Source: Sulfurovum sp. (GTDB lineage: Bacteria > Campylobacterota > Campylobacteria > Campylobacterales > Sulfurovaceae). Taken from it: DNA of 41,663 bases. The stretch is from contig JAUZSQ010000051.1 of NCBI GenBank assembly GCA_030949325.1, forward strand, positions 1 to 41,663. The letters run 5' to 3'. Numbering within the stretch: the first letter of the stretch is position 1; each line of letters starts with the position of its first letter. Positions 9,146 to 18,364 of the stretch are shown piece by piece. The notes beneath the pieces were generated by a model. It was given only the letters and a program-made list of their open reading frames with translations. It had not been told where the DNA came from and ran no database searches. A program made the position numbers and the translations under genes.

Positions 9146-9800
9146 ACAACTTTTTCACTTTCTTTAAGTCTTCAAAGACTGCTTTTTTCTTGCTAGGGTT
9201 TTTGAGTAGGTAGTTGGGGTGGAAAGTGGGGATGAGGATATACTTTTCTTTTTGATGTACTATACCATGGACTTCTTCTAGGGGACTGTCTTCATGGCTT
9301 AGGTATTCATAGGCTAATGTACCTAAGGTGACGATGATTTTGGGTTGAACGAGTGCTATTTCTTTGAGAATATAGGGATAGCAAGTATGGGTATGAGAAG
9401 CAGAAGGGTTATGGCTGTCTAGGGTATGACATTTGAGCAGATTACTAATGTACACCTCTTCACGAGATAGACCCAAGACATTCGTAATCATCTTACTCAG
9501 TAATTCTCCTGCTCTTCCTGTAAAAATCTTAGCTATACTATCATCACTATTGTTAGGTGCATCACCAATGAACATAATATCAGCATGGCTATTGCCTTCA
9601 CCAAAGATAACATTCTTTCTACTCTTGCTCAATTCACAAAGGTGACATTCTTGTGCTTGTTTTTTCAAAGAGCTTAGCGTACTAGGCAAGGTCAACTCTG
9701 GGGCGACTTCTTTGAAACTCGTGATAGAGGTATAGGCATAGCCCAATTGTTTGCGCTGATAAAGCTGTTTGAGCAAGAGTGCATTTTTAAGATTCTTCAT
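9129..9800 (-). CDS. Uracil-DNA glycosylase, family 4 (iron-sulfur type)
   Basis: Removes uracil from DNA as the first step of base excision repair. The 223-residue protein has the four Cys that bind a 4Fe-4S cluster in this family: ECHLCELS near residues 52-55, LLKCHTLDSHNP and HTHTCYPYIL. The active-site strand reads GEGNSHADIMFIGDAPN. The C-terminal motif is FHPNYLLKNPSKK, matching the family HPAYLL motif. An N-terminal extension of about 45 residues (MKNLKNALLLKQLYQRKQLG) precedes the catalytic core, as is common in this phylum. It lies 12 bases downstream of msrA on the same strand. Confidence 0.9.
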   Translation of the reverse strand: MKNLKNALLLKQLYQRKQLGYAYTSITSFKEVAPELTLPSTLSSLKKQAQECHLCELSKSRKNVIFGEGNSHADIMFIGDAPNNSDDSIAKIFTGRAGELLSKMITNVLGLSREEVYISNLLKCHTLDSHNPSASHTHTCYPYILKEIALVQPKIIVTLGTLAYEYLSHEDSPLEEVHGIVHQKEKYILIPTFHPNYLLKNPSKKKAVFEDLKKVKKLYDSLL

Positions 9801-9812
9801 CTAGCTTCTCCT

Positions 9813-10337
9813 TTAGAGTGCCTTGGCAAACTTTTCTTGTAGCTTTGCAATTTTGGGAGGGATGACTGCCATACAATAGCCTTGGCTACTGTTTTGTCTA
9901 TAATAATCTTGATGATAGTCTTCGGCAGGGTAATAGCACTCTAGGGCTTCTATACTTGTAACGATAGGAGCATTATAGTCATTTTGTGCTGTGTTGAGTG
10001 CTGTTTGGGCTAGGGTTTGGGTTTGGGTATTGGTGTAAAGTATAGTCGAACGGTATTGTGTCCCTCTGTCTCCACCTTGTTGGTTGAGTGTCGTGGGGTT
10101 ATGTACGGCAAAAAATACCTCTAAGAGTGTATCGGTACTAATGATACTATCATCATAAGAAATCTTAATCACTTCAGCATGACCTGATGTGCCTGTGCAT
10201 ATATCTCTATAGCTAGGGTTTTCTACTTGCCCATTGGCATAACCACTTTCTACATCGCTCACGCCTTTGAGTAGTTCAAATACTGCCTCTGTACACCAAA
10301 AACACCCACCACCTACAATTAATTCTTGTTTTGCCAT
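9813..10337 (-). CDS. msrA: Peptide-methionine (S)-S-oxide reductase MsrA
   Basis: Reduces methionine-S-sulfoxide in oxidised proteins or free methionine. The 174-residue protein has the catalytic motif GGCFWC with the nucleophilic Cys at residue 12, and the conserved stretches GYANGQVENPSYRDICTGTSGHAE, seen here as SGYANGQVENPSY and CTGTSGHAEV, and DRGTQYRS. There is no signal peptide, so it is cytoplasmic, and no fused MsrB domain. It heads a minus-strand run with the uracil glycosylase and DCC genes, so a small oxidative-damage repair operon is plausible. Confidence 0.96.
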   Translation of the reverse strand: MAKQELIVGGGCFWCTEAVFELLKGVSDVESGYANGQVENPSYRDICTGTSGHAEVIKISYDDSIISTDTLLEVFFAVHNPTTLNQQGGDRGTQYRSTILYTNTQTQTLAQTALNTAQNDYNAPIVTSIEALECYYPAEDYHQDYYRQNSSQGYCMAVIPPKIAKLQEKFAKAL

Positions 10338-10617
10338 GATTATTCCTCTTTCATTGTTAATTATTTATTATCATACCTAAGAAAATAAAAAGTAATCCAA
10401 GTAGAAGACAAGTGATTGTAAAGTTTCTGTAGTGAGTATAAGGTGTTTCATATATCTACATACTAGGATATACTTATAGCACTTCATCCTAAAATAGGTG
10501 CTTTCTCATAGCATATTAAGTGGAATGAGTATATTATTTTGTACATTCAAATCAGAGGAATTGATAATAAGATTATTCTATCATCAATAAAACACACAAA
10601 CAATACAAGGAATTAAA

Positions 10618-10930
10618 ATGAAAAAAAATTGCAATCACAATGTTACTCGCTGGATCTACACTACTTATGGCTGAAGGTGCGGTTGTTGATGGTGCTGCTG
10701 CTTATGCTAAATGTGCAGGTTGTCATGGTGCTAATGGTGAAAAATCTGCTGTAGGTAAATCTGCTATTATTACAGGTCAAGATGCTGCTAAAACGATTGA
10801 GCAATTGAATGGTTACAAAGCAGGTACACTAAACCTTCATGGAATGGGTGGAATGATGAAAGGTCAAGTAGCAACTATGGATGATGCAACGATTAAAGCT
10901 ATTGCTGATCATATTGCAGGATTGAAATAA
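10618..10930 (+). CDS. Small periplasmic cytochrome c (c553-like), frameshift in the signal peptide
   Basis: Class I monohaem cytochrome c, an electron carrier in the periplasm. Haem motif CAGCH is followed by GANGEKSAVGKSAI, and a Met-rich MGGMMKGQ stretch supplies the likely axial ligand. As read, the frame opens only at the internal ATG 10640. The natural start is ATG 10618 after CAAGGAAT. The run of eight A at 10621-10628 is one too many: with seven, the protein begins MKKIAITMLLAGSTLLMAEG, a classic Sec signal peptide. Mature size is about 80 residues. It stands alone between its own upstream gap and a hairpin terminator. Confidence 0.88.
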
Positions 10931-10942
10931 TTCTTCTTGGTT

Positions 10943-10975
10943 ATCAAAAGTTTTAAAGCTTTTGATGACTTTCTT
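10943..10975 (+). terminator. Rho-independent terminator after the cytochrome c gene
   Basis: ATCAAAAG (10943-10950) and CTTTTGAT (10959-10966) form an 8-base-pair stem with an 8-base loop, followed by the T-rich GACTTTCTTT. It begins 12 bases after the cytochrome stop. Confidence 0.7.
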
Positions 10976-10985
10976 TACAGACTCT

Positions 10986-10996
10986 TTTGCTATAAT
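10986..10996 (+). promoter_or_regulatory. Promoter for the 11027 gene
   Basis: TTTGCTATAAT (10986-10996) is a TG-extended TATAAT box, as seen in Campylobacterota housekeeping promoters. It lies directly after the terminator and about 30 bases before the start codon. Confidence 0.6.
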
Positions 10997-11026
10997 TATA
11001 TCTATTATTTATAGAGGAGTTTTAGC

Positions 11027-11506
11027 ATGAAAACAAAACTACTTCATACCAAAACTCCCAAACCTCATCACTCCGATGACCCGTACATGCTAGAAGCATT
11101 GGTCGTTATCAAAAAGAAAGCACCGATACTTTTAAATCTGAAGCAAGAAATACTCCAAAAGAAACGTAAGGCATTTTTATTTAAAAAAATAAATTTAAAA
11201 GAAGTAGCTTTTTTACCTAGTAGTGATTTTGGATTATTTTTAACATTTACTTTTGTACCTTATCTCTTTGGTTTTATCTTTATCTTCTTTTATATATTTT
11301 CAGCACGTATGGAATACTTTACGCATGTCTTGTCTCATTATCCATTTTTGTGGATATGGATGATTGGTTATGAAATGATTGCTGTAACTATTGTGGTATG
11401 GGTGATTAAGATAGTATTGTTTTCGTTTAAGGTGACAGACCAAGAGGTAAGGAAAGAGAAATTAAAAAGAGGAAAACGATTAGATAGGGCTAGTATAAGA
11501 AGATAG
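11027..11506 (+). CDS. Hypothetical inner-membrane protein
   Basis: 159-residue protein of unknown family. A basic, soluble N-terminal half (MKTKLLHTKTPKPHHSDDPY onward, rich in Lys and helical) precedes two predicted membrane helices: FLTFTFVPYLFGFIFIFFYI at about residues 70-90, and WIWMIGYEMIAVTIVVWVIK at about 108-127. It ends in a basic tail (KLKRGKRLDRASIRR), so both ends probably face the cytoplasm. A strong ribosome site (GAGGAG) precedes the ATG. It has its own promoter and terminator, so it is transcribed alone. Confidence 0.7.
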   Translation: MKTKLLHTKTPKPHHSDDPYMLEALVVIKKKAPILLNLKQEILQKKRKAFLFKKINLKEVAFLPSSDFGLFLTFTFVPYLFGFIFIFFYIFSARMEYFTHVLSHYPFLWIWMIGYEMIAVTIVVWVIKIVLFSFKVTDQEVRKEKLKRGKRLDRASIRR

Positions 11507-11526
11507 AAGGACTTTCCTTCTATCTT
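11500..11526. terminator. Bidirectional terminator with the stop codon inside the stem
   Basis: AAGATAGAAGGA (11500-11511), loop CTT, and TCCTTCTATCTT (11515-11526) form a perfect 12-base-pair hairpin between two convergent genes. The TAG of the plus-strand gene (11504-11506) lies within the left arm, and the opposing gene ends at 11533. Confidence 0.8.
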
Positions 11527-11532
11527 GGGAGA

Positions 11533-11856
11533 TTAACACGCGGGTTCGTTACCTGTATCAGAGGCATATTCATTTGCAAATTCAAATAAATGTGGAGTCC
11601 ATTTTTCTTTATATTTCTTTAAGTCAGGACACATTGTTTTGACTGTAGCTTCAAATTTACCATCTTTAAGTGTCGCTGCCCATTGGGCTTGAGTATACGT
11701 TGCTGCAAATGCTGCACCTGTTTTGTCAGCACACTGACCTTTAATCTTTTTGGTATAATAATTTTGACCTTTTTCGATACTTCCTGCTGTAGCTGTGGCT
11801 GTAAGAAGTGTGAAACCTAGTAGTGCTGTGAGTGCTAATGACGTGATTTTTTTCAT
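11533..11856 (-). CDS. Small exported Cys-containing protein, unknown function
   Basis: 107 residues with a Sec signal peptide (MKKITSLALTALLGFTLLTA, cleavage near ATATA-GSIE). The mature part has three Cys (KGQCADKTG, KTMCPDLKK and the C-terminal NEPAC) but no CxxCH, so it is not a haem protein as read. The QAQWAATLKDGKFEATVK region and the terminal YASDTGNEPAC resemble a group of short periplasmic proteins I associate with Campylobacterota, sometimes labelled cytochrome-like; this is a loose recollection. It is separated by about 105 bases from the efflux operon on the same strand and probably has its own promoter. Confidence 0.75.
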   Translation of the reverse strand: MKKITSLALTALLGFTLLTATATAGSIEKGQNYYTKKIKGQCADKTGAAFAATYTQAQWAATLKDGKFEATVKTMCPDLKKYKEKWTPHLFEFANEYASDTGNEPAC

Positions 11857-11961
11857 TGTATTCCTTTGATGTATCTAAGATGTTTTAGTATATCTAACTT
11901 ATGATTATTTTTATTGATAATACTATTTTAATAGATAAAATTATTTAAGTGGATAATATGG

Positions 11962-12316
11962 TTACATACTAGAGCCACATTTCCCTGCTTGGCACTTCAT
12001 TTGGGGTTTTTTGGGAGGGATACTTTGACTCGTAGCACATTTGCTAGTGAGTCTTTGGGTTTTGGCTTCTCTAACGCAATTATAGAGAGCCTTGGTATCT
12101 ATAGCATTAAGTACACAGTCTCTTCTGTCATCCTCAGCTTCTAGTTGATTGAGTATATTCATTTTCTTTTTAATCAGTACAGTAGAACCATCAACCATAC
12201 TTGCACCACATTTCCCAGGACCACATTTCATCCCACCTTCGGTGATAGATTCTTTTTGTTTTTGGGAAGAACATCCTAGCATGAGGAGTGTGTAGTAGAG
12301 TGAGGGTGATTTTCAT
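11962..12316 (-). CDS. Small Cys-rich lipoprotein of the Cus efflux operon, frameshifted start
   Basis: Last gene of the efflux operon. The open frame begins at an internal ATG (12282), but the natural start is ATG 12316, which overlaps the cusA stop as ATGA. An extra base within 12283-12300 breaks the frame inside the leader MKITLTLL...LLMLGC, whose LMLGC is a lipobox. The mature protein carries MKCGPGKCGASM close to the lipid-attached Cys and MKCQAGKCGSSM as its very last residues, with a helical central part (ILNQLEAEDDRRDCVLNAID). The same cassette occurs at the start of mature CusB. A periplasmic Cu/Ag-binding role is inferred from context and the Cys/Met content. No CusF is present. Confidence 0.75.
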
Positions 12317-15300
12317 GATATATCCTTAGTGGGTTTTTTTAATTGGTTTTTCTCATAGAGTTCATAAAATATAGGAATCAGTAGCAAAGACAAGACAGCA
12401 GAACTTACCACTCCTCCTATCATGGGTGCAGCAATACGTTGCATCACTTCACTACCGACTCCTGTGGTGTACATAATAGGCAGTAATCCTGCCAAGATAG
12501 CAAAGACGGTCATCAGCTTAGGGCGTAGACGTTGAACTGCTCCTTCATAAATGGCTTCGTTTAGATGTACGATACTAAAGCTTTCTTTTTCTATGGCTTT
12601 ACGTTCTTCTACAGATTCTTGCAGATAGACTATCATTACAATCGCTGTCTCCGCAGCCACTCCCAAGAGTGCCAAGAACCCTACAATGACGGCAATACTC
12701 ATAGAAAATCCTAGCATATCAATATACACTAGCCCTCCTAAGAGTGCAAACGGTAGGGTAAAAAATACAATCAGTGTAGGCATCATATTCTTTAGAGCAA
12801 AAAAGATAAGCAAAAAGATGAGCATCAAGACAGTAGGGACTATCCACACAATCTTTTCCATCGCAGATTCTAGGTATTCAGACTGTCCAGCCCATTCTAT
12901 ATAATAGCCTGAGGGGAGTGTAAGGTCTTTGAGTACTTCCATCGCTTGGGCTTTGTATTGCGTAGCAGAGACACCTATTTGAGGGGTAATATACACAAAA
13001 GTCACAGGCGTTGCCATCTCAGACTTAATCACCGAAGCACTTTCTCTATAAGATACGGTGGCAAAGGTAGAAAGAGGCACAAATCCTAGAGGGGTTTTGA
13101 CTTGAATATTGCGTATGTCTTGAAGATTACGCCGTTGCTCTTCTTCAAAACGCAAGGTAATAGGATAACGCTCTAGCCCTTTATACATTGTCGTGATTTG
13201 TTTGCCACCAATAGCAGAAGAGGTATAGTCATGGATAAGGGTTTTGGAAATATTGTAACGCCCTAGGGCTTGGGTATCTATATCAATATCTATAAAAAAC
13301 CCAGCACTCGCTTGGTCAGAAAAGACAGACTGCGTACTCTTTAGGTTGCGTAACTTATGTTCTATTTGTAAGGCTATTTCTTGCAATCCAGAGGCATCTT
13401 TACCATAGAGTTTGATACCAATAGGGGTACGAATACCTGAGAGTAGCATATCAATACGCCCACGAATAGGGTACGTCCACGAATTGACCAAGCCTGTGAC
13501 TTGTAAGGCTTCTTCCATTTCAGCCATGAGCTTTTCATGGGTCATGCCTTCTCTCCATTGCTCTTTGGGCTTAAAAGTAATGATGGTCTCTAGCATACCT
13601 AAGGGTGCAGGGTCAGTAGCAGAATTGGCACGTCCTCCTTTGCCAAAGACGGTATCGACTTCAGGAAAAGACTTGATGATAGCATCGGTTTTTTGTGTTA
13701 GTGCCTTACTTTGGTCTATAGAAATACCATAAGGGGTCACAGGCATATACATAATGCTTTGTTCATTGAGCATAGGCATAAATTCCCATGAAAGCTTTTG
13801 ATACAAAGGCACAGCAAACGCTAATGCACCAATAGCCAAGAGTATGACAAGGTATTTGAGTTTGAGACCATAGATGAGTATGGGATGATACAGCCACATA
13901 AACACACGGTTCAAAGGGTTCTTGTTTTCAGGGATAATCTTACCCTTGATAAAAAACACCATCAATACAGGCACAAGGGTAATAGAAAGTATCGCCCCTG
14001 CTGTCATCGCAAAGGTTTTGGTAAAGGCTAGGGGAGTAAAGAGTAAACCTTCTTGCCCAGAAAGTGCAAAGATAGGTAAGAACGATACCACCACCAATGC
14101 CAAAGCAAAAAAGATAGGACGACCCACGAGCTGTGAGATTTCAATATCGTGTGTACACGTTCTTTCTCTGTAAGCATTCGTTTTTTGAGTGCTTCTTGCT
14201 TGTGTATGGATTTGTGGGCATTTTCTATCATCACAATAGACGCATCAACCATCGCACCAATGGCAATGGCAATCCCTCCTAAGCTCATGATATTGGAGCC
14301 AATACCAAAAATTTTCATCAGTAAAAAGGGAAACATAATCGTCAGAGGCAAGACAATGAGCATAATAAGCGTAGAACGAAAATGCATCAAGAAAATCCCA
14401 ATAATCAAAATCACAATAAGGCTCTCTTCTAGTAAGGTAGTCTCTAAGGTTTCTATGGCTTTTTCTATCAGTCCTGAACGGTTATAGGTAGTGACTACTT
14501 CCACACCGTCTATCTTTAGCTCTTGCATCTTCGCTTCAATGCGTTGTATCGCAGCATAGACATCTTCGCCATAGCGTACCATCACGATACCACCTACAAC
14601 TTCTCCTTCACCGTTGAGGTCAGCCACGCCTCGTCGTGCCGTTGGCACAAGCTCCACACGTCCGACTTCTGCTAGGGTCAGAGGTACGCCATTTTTGCTC
14701 GTAATTACGAGCTTTCGTATCTCATCCAAATCTTTGATATAGCCCTTGGCTTGAACCATCCACTCATAGCCATTTTGTATGACAATACGACCCCCTGTGT
14801 CATTGTTATTGTCTTTGAGAGTATTAGCAATATCTTTGATAGAGAGGTTATACTGTACCAAAGCATCATTATTGATTGTAATCTGATAGCTAGGTACGAA
14901 GCCACCTATAGAAGCCACTTCACTCACACCATCGACACCCATCAAGGCATACTTATAATAATAGTCTTGTATGGTTCGCAGTTCTGCTAGATTCTTGGTC
15001 TGAGAAGTCAAGGCATATTCATACACCCAGCCCACACCCGAAGCATCAGGACCTAAAGATATTTCCATATTGGCAGGGAGTTGACTCTGTATGGACGCTA
15101 GTTGTTCTAGCACACGGCTTCTTGCCCAATACAAATCGGTATTTTCTTTAAAGATAATATATATGAGTGCATTCTCATAAGTAGAAAATCCACGCACCGT
15201 TTCTATATTGGAAATAGCCAAAAATTGAGACACCAAAGGATACGTGCCTTGGTCTTCTATAATCTCAGGACTCTGTCCCTTCCATGTCACTTGTACAATG

Positions 15301-15440
15301 ACCTGTGGAGGAGAAAGGTCAGGCAAGGCATCTAAAGCAGTATTTTTCATAGCCCAAATAGAGCCTAGTATAAGAAAGAGTGTAGCCATCAGTACCACAA
15401 AACGGTTACGAATAGAAAAGGCTATGAGTTTTTCAATCAT
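12313..15440 (-). CDS. cusA: CusA/CzcA-type heavy-metal RND efflux pump, frameshifted
   Basis: Inner-membrane proton-driven pump of the HME-RND family, about 1042 residues in total. The N-terminus is MIEKLIAFSIRNRFVVLMA. Helix 4 reads GGIAIAIGAMVDASIVMIEN, the version found in Cu(I)/Ag(I) pumps rather than CzcA. The porter region contains RIDMLLSGIRTPIGIKLYG and the Met-rich MYMPVTPYG. The frame breaks near 14149-14160 within a GTGTGTAC repeat on the plus strand, between EKERVH and DIEISQLVGRPIFF; the rest is continuous. It overlaps the lipoprotein start by 4 bases and follows cusB by 11, so all four genes form one operon. Confidence 0.9.
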
Positions 15441-15451
15441 CTGTATTTCCT

Positions 15452-16557
15452 TTAATATATCGAATTAATTTGTGCATCTGAATCCATCATGAAGAGTGCG
15501 TTGTTGACTACGGTGTCAGAGGTAGTGAGTCCTTTGGTGACTTGGTAATAGTCTTTGTCCAAAGGGGTGATTTGAATCTCTATGGGTTCATATTCTCCTT
15601 CAAACTCTGTGGACAAAAAGGCATACCATTTGCTACTTTTGCGTATGACGGCTGTGCGAGGTATGAGTAACATGGTTTTAGCAGGGCTAGTACTTTTGAT
15701 TTTGACATACATTCCTGCTTTGAGTAAGCCTTCGCTATTTTCGACTTCTAGGCGTAGGGTGAGGGTGGCTTCTTTGGGGTCTAGTAGAGGATAGATTAAA
15801 GATTTCTTGGCTGTGTAGGCTTTGTCTATCCCTTGGACGTTTACAGTAAACTGTTTAAAGTTTGACAAGTCTTGTAGTTGATTTTGAAAGAGTCTCATCT
15901 CTACCCATACACTTTGCATATTGACAATTTGAAAGAGCTTTTTCTTCGTACCAAAAGAAGAGCCTTGATTGATGTTTTTTTCAAAAATCCATCCCGAACT
16001 AGGGGCATAGATAGTCGTAAACGTATCAGCACGACGCTTTGTGCTAATCTGAGCAATCTCTTTGGGAGACACACCCAAGAGAGTGAGCTTGGTTTTGGCA
16101 CTTTTTAGCATCCCTGTCGAGCTGTGTGAGGCGTTGTAGTTTAGAGAGTTTAGGTAATCTTGTTTGGCTTTATAGACTTCTGGAGAATAGACTTTGACCA
16201 AGGCATCTCCTTTTTCTACATAGGTATAAAGTGTATTGGCATAGAGTGTTTCGACAAAGCCTGAGTACCACGCAGTGACATCTACTTTGATGAATCTTGG
16301 GGTACGATATAGCCATAGTTGACTTGTGATTTACGCTTTTCTTGGCTGATGATTTGCACAGTTCTTACGTTGAAGAGTTGTTTGATAGTTGGGCTTTTTT
16401 GAGTTGCTTCTTTTTTAGATTCTACTATGGGCTTAGGAATAGGCTTTTTAGGAATAGCTTCTTCCATACTCGCGCCACATTTTCCTGCCGCACATTTCAT
16501 CTCTGCTTGTGCAAAGACGAAGGTAAAGATGAGGATAACTGATAGGGTTTTAGACAT
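15452..16557 (-). CDS. cusB: CusB-type membrane fusion protein with N-terminal Cys/Met cassette, frameshifted
   Basis: Periplasmic adaptor linking the RND pump to the outer-membrane channel, about 368 residues. The signal peptide MSKTLSVILIFTFVFAQA is followed at once by EMKCAAGKCGASMEEAIPKK, then a Pro/Lys linker. In E. coli CusB the N-terminal Met residues take metal from CusF; here Cys and Met of this cassette could do so (inference). Downstream are the hairpin (YSPEVYKAKQDYLNSLNY), barrel (APSSGWIFEKNINQGSSFG) and membrane-proximal domains. One base seems missing near 16299-16304, between NYGYIV and PRFIKVDVTAWYSG. The ATG at 16557 overlaps the upstream stop as TAATG. Confidence 0.88.
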
Positions 16558-17750
16558 TATATTTCTCCGATAAGTGCATTGAGTTGGGCTTGGGTACGCC
16601 AATAGGTCGCTTGAATAGCGATACGTTCTTCTTCTAGTGCCAATTTTTCCTCCAAAAGGCGTGTATAGGCAAAGAGGTCAGCACCGTTTTGGATACTCGC
16701 CTGTGAGAGGTCAAACATGTGTGCGATTTGGGGAAGGCTCTCATTTTGGATGATGTTATAGATATGGTAGGCTTCATTGAGTGTGATGTGCATACGTTCT
16801 ATTTCACTTTTTAGAGATGAGTTATAATCAAGTATGGCACTGTTGGCTTCGAGTATTGCCAAGCGTGAAATCTCAGATTGGTCTTCTTGTCTACCATAAA
16901 TAGGTAGAGATATCCCTACATTCACAGAGGCATAATCGGCATATTCTTGACGATTAAAATAGCCTACTTTAACATAGGGGTCAGGAGTATGTGCCAAATC
17001 ACTCAGAGTTTGCTGGGCATGGGCAGTTTTTTGTTTGGATTCTTGCATGATATAGCTAGGGTTATTGGGGAGTCGATGTAGATAATACTGTAGGCTTTTG
17101 GGTTTGCTGATATCTAAACTACTCACGACACTAGAAACCTTTTTTTGGAGAAGATAGGTAAGTTTGGCTTTTTGCTGTGCTAAAATAGCCTTATACCGTT
17201 CTTCTCGTATCTTTAATTGACTTAACAATAAAGAAGCTGTGACACTACTGCTGTGGCTTTTATTTTGCGTGGAGGCATAAGAGGTATAGAGTTCTATATT
17301 TTGCTGGGATACAATCTTATATTTATGAAGTATCTTGATACGTTCGTTTAACTCTTTTATGGTGTATGCACTGAGACGTATTTCTTTTGCCAACGTTACC
17401 TTTGCCATCGCATACGAGTCTAATATTTCTTTCTTTTGAGAGAGGGCATAGATTTTTTTGGCTTCCAATTTACCAAACCATGGGAATTGTTGCTTGGCAC
17501 TTATAGCTTGATATTGCATCGGTTCAAGGTCACGACTGAGAGGGTCTCCAAATTGTATATCATTGATATTCAAAGAGACATCAGGGTCAGCCCACTTTTG
17601 ACTTAGACTAATACGCGTATCCATTTGTGCTAGACGCTGTTGTATGGCATCTAAAGAAGGGTGTTTTTTGAAAGCTTGGGCTATCAAAGTATCTATTGTA
17701 TCAGCAGATAAAGTGCTAAGGCTAAAAAAGAGTATCAGTAGTAAACGCAT
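16557..17750 (-). CDS. cusC: TolC/CusC-type outer-membrane efflux protein
   Basis: 397-residue outer-membrane factor that completes the tripartite pump. It has a Sec signal peptide (MRLLLILFFSLSTLSADTID) and the two long coiled-coil helical repeats of the OEP fold. QQRLAQMDTRISLSQKWADP and VGYFNRQEYADYASVNVGIS are strand-forming segments typical of CusC/CzcC relatives. No lipobox Cys follows the leader, unlike E. coli CusC. It is the first gene of the cusCBA-lipoprotein operon, and the divergent 158-base gap upstream should hold the operon promoter. The symbol reflects context rather than direct similarity. Confidence 0.85.
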   Translation of the reverse strand: MRLLLILFFSLSTLSADTIDTLIAQAFKKHPSLDAIQQRLAQMDTRISLSQKWADPDVSLNINDIQFGDPLSRDLEPMQYQAISAKQQFPWFGKLEAKKIYALSQKKEILDSYAMAKVTLAKEIRLSAYTIKELNERIKILHKYKIVSQQNIELYTSYASTQNKSHSSSVTASLLLSQLKIREERYKAILAQQKAKLTYLLQKKVSSVVSSLDISKPKSLQYYLHRLPNNPSYIMQESKQKTAHAQQTLSDLAHTPDPYVKVGYFNRQEYADYASVNVGISLPIYGRQEDQSEISRLAILEANSAILDYNSSLKSEIERMHITLNEAYHIYNIIQNESLPQIAHMFDLSQASIQNGADLFAYTRLLEEKLALEEERIAIQATYWRTQAQLNALIGEI

Positions 17751-17842
17751 GGTATTTTTCCTTGATAAATCAGATTAACCGTATTTTACAGTTTGATTGT
17801 GTATAATCCGTGTAATAGTCTAAAGACAATAAACTTACTAGA

Positions 17843-17876
17843 TTTACTTGGGTTTATAAGTAAATTTAGGTATAAT
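17843..17876 (+). promoter_or_regulatory. Promoter with overlapping inverted repeat for the DUF4395-Rrf2 operon
   Basis: TATAAT at 17871-17876, with TTGGGT 17 bases upstream (17848-17853) as a weak -35. The inverted repeat TTTACTT (17843-17849) / AAGTAAA (17858-17864) with an 8-base spacer covers the -35 and spacer. This is where a repressor would bind. The Rrf2 protein encoded by the same operon is the obvious candidate (inference). Confidence 0.5.
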
Positions 17877-17908
17877 AACCCCTAATATCAAAACATAAGG
17901 AATATTGC

Positions 17909-18364
17909 ATGGCTGAAGTATGCCCCATATCAGTACATAGAATAGATTCCAATCTTGTCAGAGTTATCTCTGCACAAGTGGTAATTTCTATTGTACTCTT
18001 GCTCATGACTGAACAAAGTATTTTTGCATTCATCTTATTGTTTGATTTTATGATGCGTACTTTACGTTTAGCAGAGTTTAGTCCTTTTCATATCATTAGC
18101 AAATTTATACTTACAGGATGGGGGATTGCACCCAAGCTTTGCGATGAATCTCCCAAGCGTTTTGCACTGTATTTGGGATTGCTAGTCTCGCTTGTACTTG
18201 TCGTAGCTTCCATGGCAGGATTTATGATGTTTGCCACTCTCCTTGCTTTTGTCTTGTTGGTCTGTGCTTTACTCGAAATGCTTTTTGACTTTTGTATAGG
18301 ATGTAAGATATATCATATACTTCAAATAGGAAAAGGACTTTTTAGCAATGCTCGGAATATCTAG
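17909..18364 (+). CDS. DUF4395 family membrane protein
   Basis: 151-residue integral membrane protein with four predicted helices. It matches the DUF4395 layout: an N-terminal CPISVHRIDSNLVRVIS segment, RLAEFSPFHIISKFI between helix pairs, a DESPKRFALYLG stretch, and a C-terminal CIGCKIYHIL with paired Cys. The function of the family is unknown; it is often found near sulfur or thiol-redox genes. The ATG follows ATAAGGAAT. The 3' end overlaps the Rrf2 gene by 17 bases, so the two are translationally coupled. Confidence 0.85.
   Translation: MAEVCPISVHRIDSNLVRVISAQVVISIVLLLMTEQSIFAFILLFDFMMRTLRLAEFSPFHIISKFILTGWGIAPKLCDESPKRFALYLGLLVSLVLVVASMAGFMMFATLLAFVLLVCALLEMLFDFCIGCKIYHILQIGKGLFSNARNI

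Noticed and set aside
11533-11856. The small exported protein as a cytochrome c
   Set aside because: It has three Cys but no CxxCH haem motif in any frame across the gene.
11962-12316. The lipoprotein as an HvfA/bufferin copper RiPP precursor
   Set aside because: The GKCG core is similar, but no DUF692 or HvfC-type maturation gene is present and it is a lipoprotein in an RND operon; kept only as a comparison.
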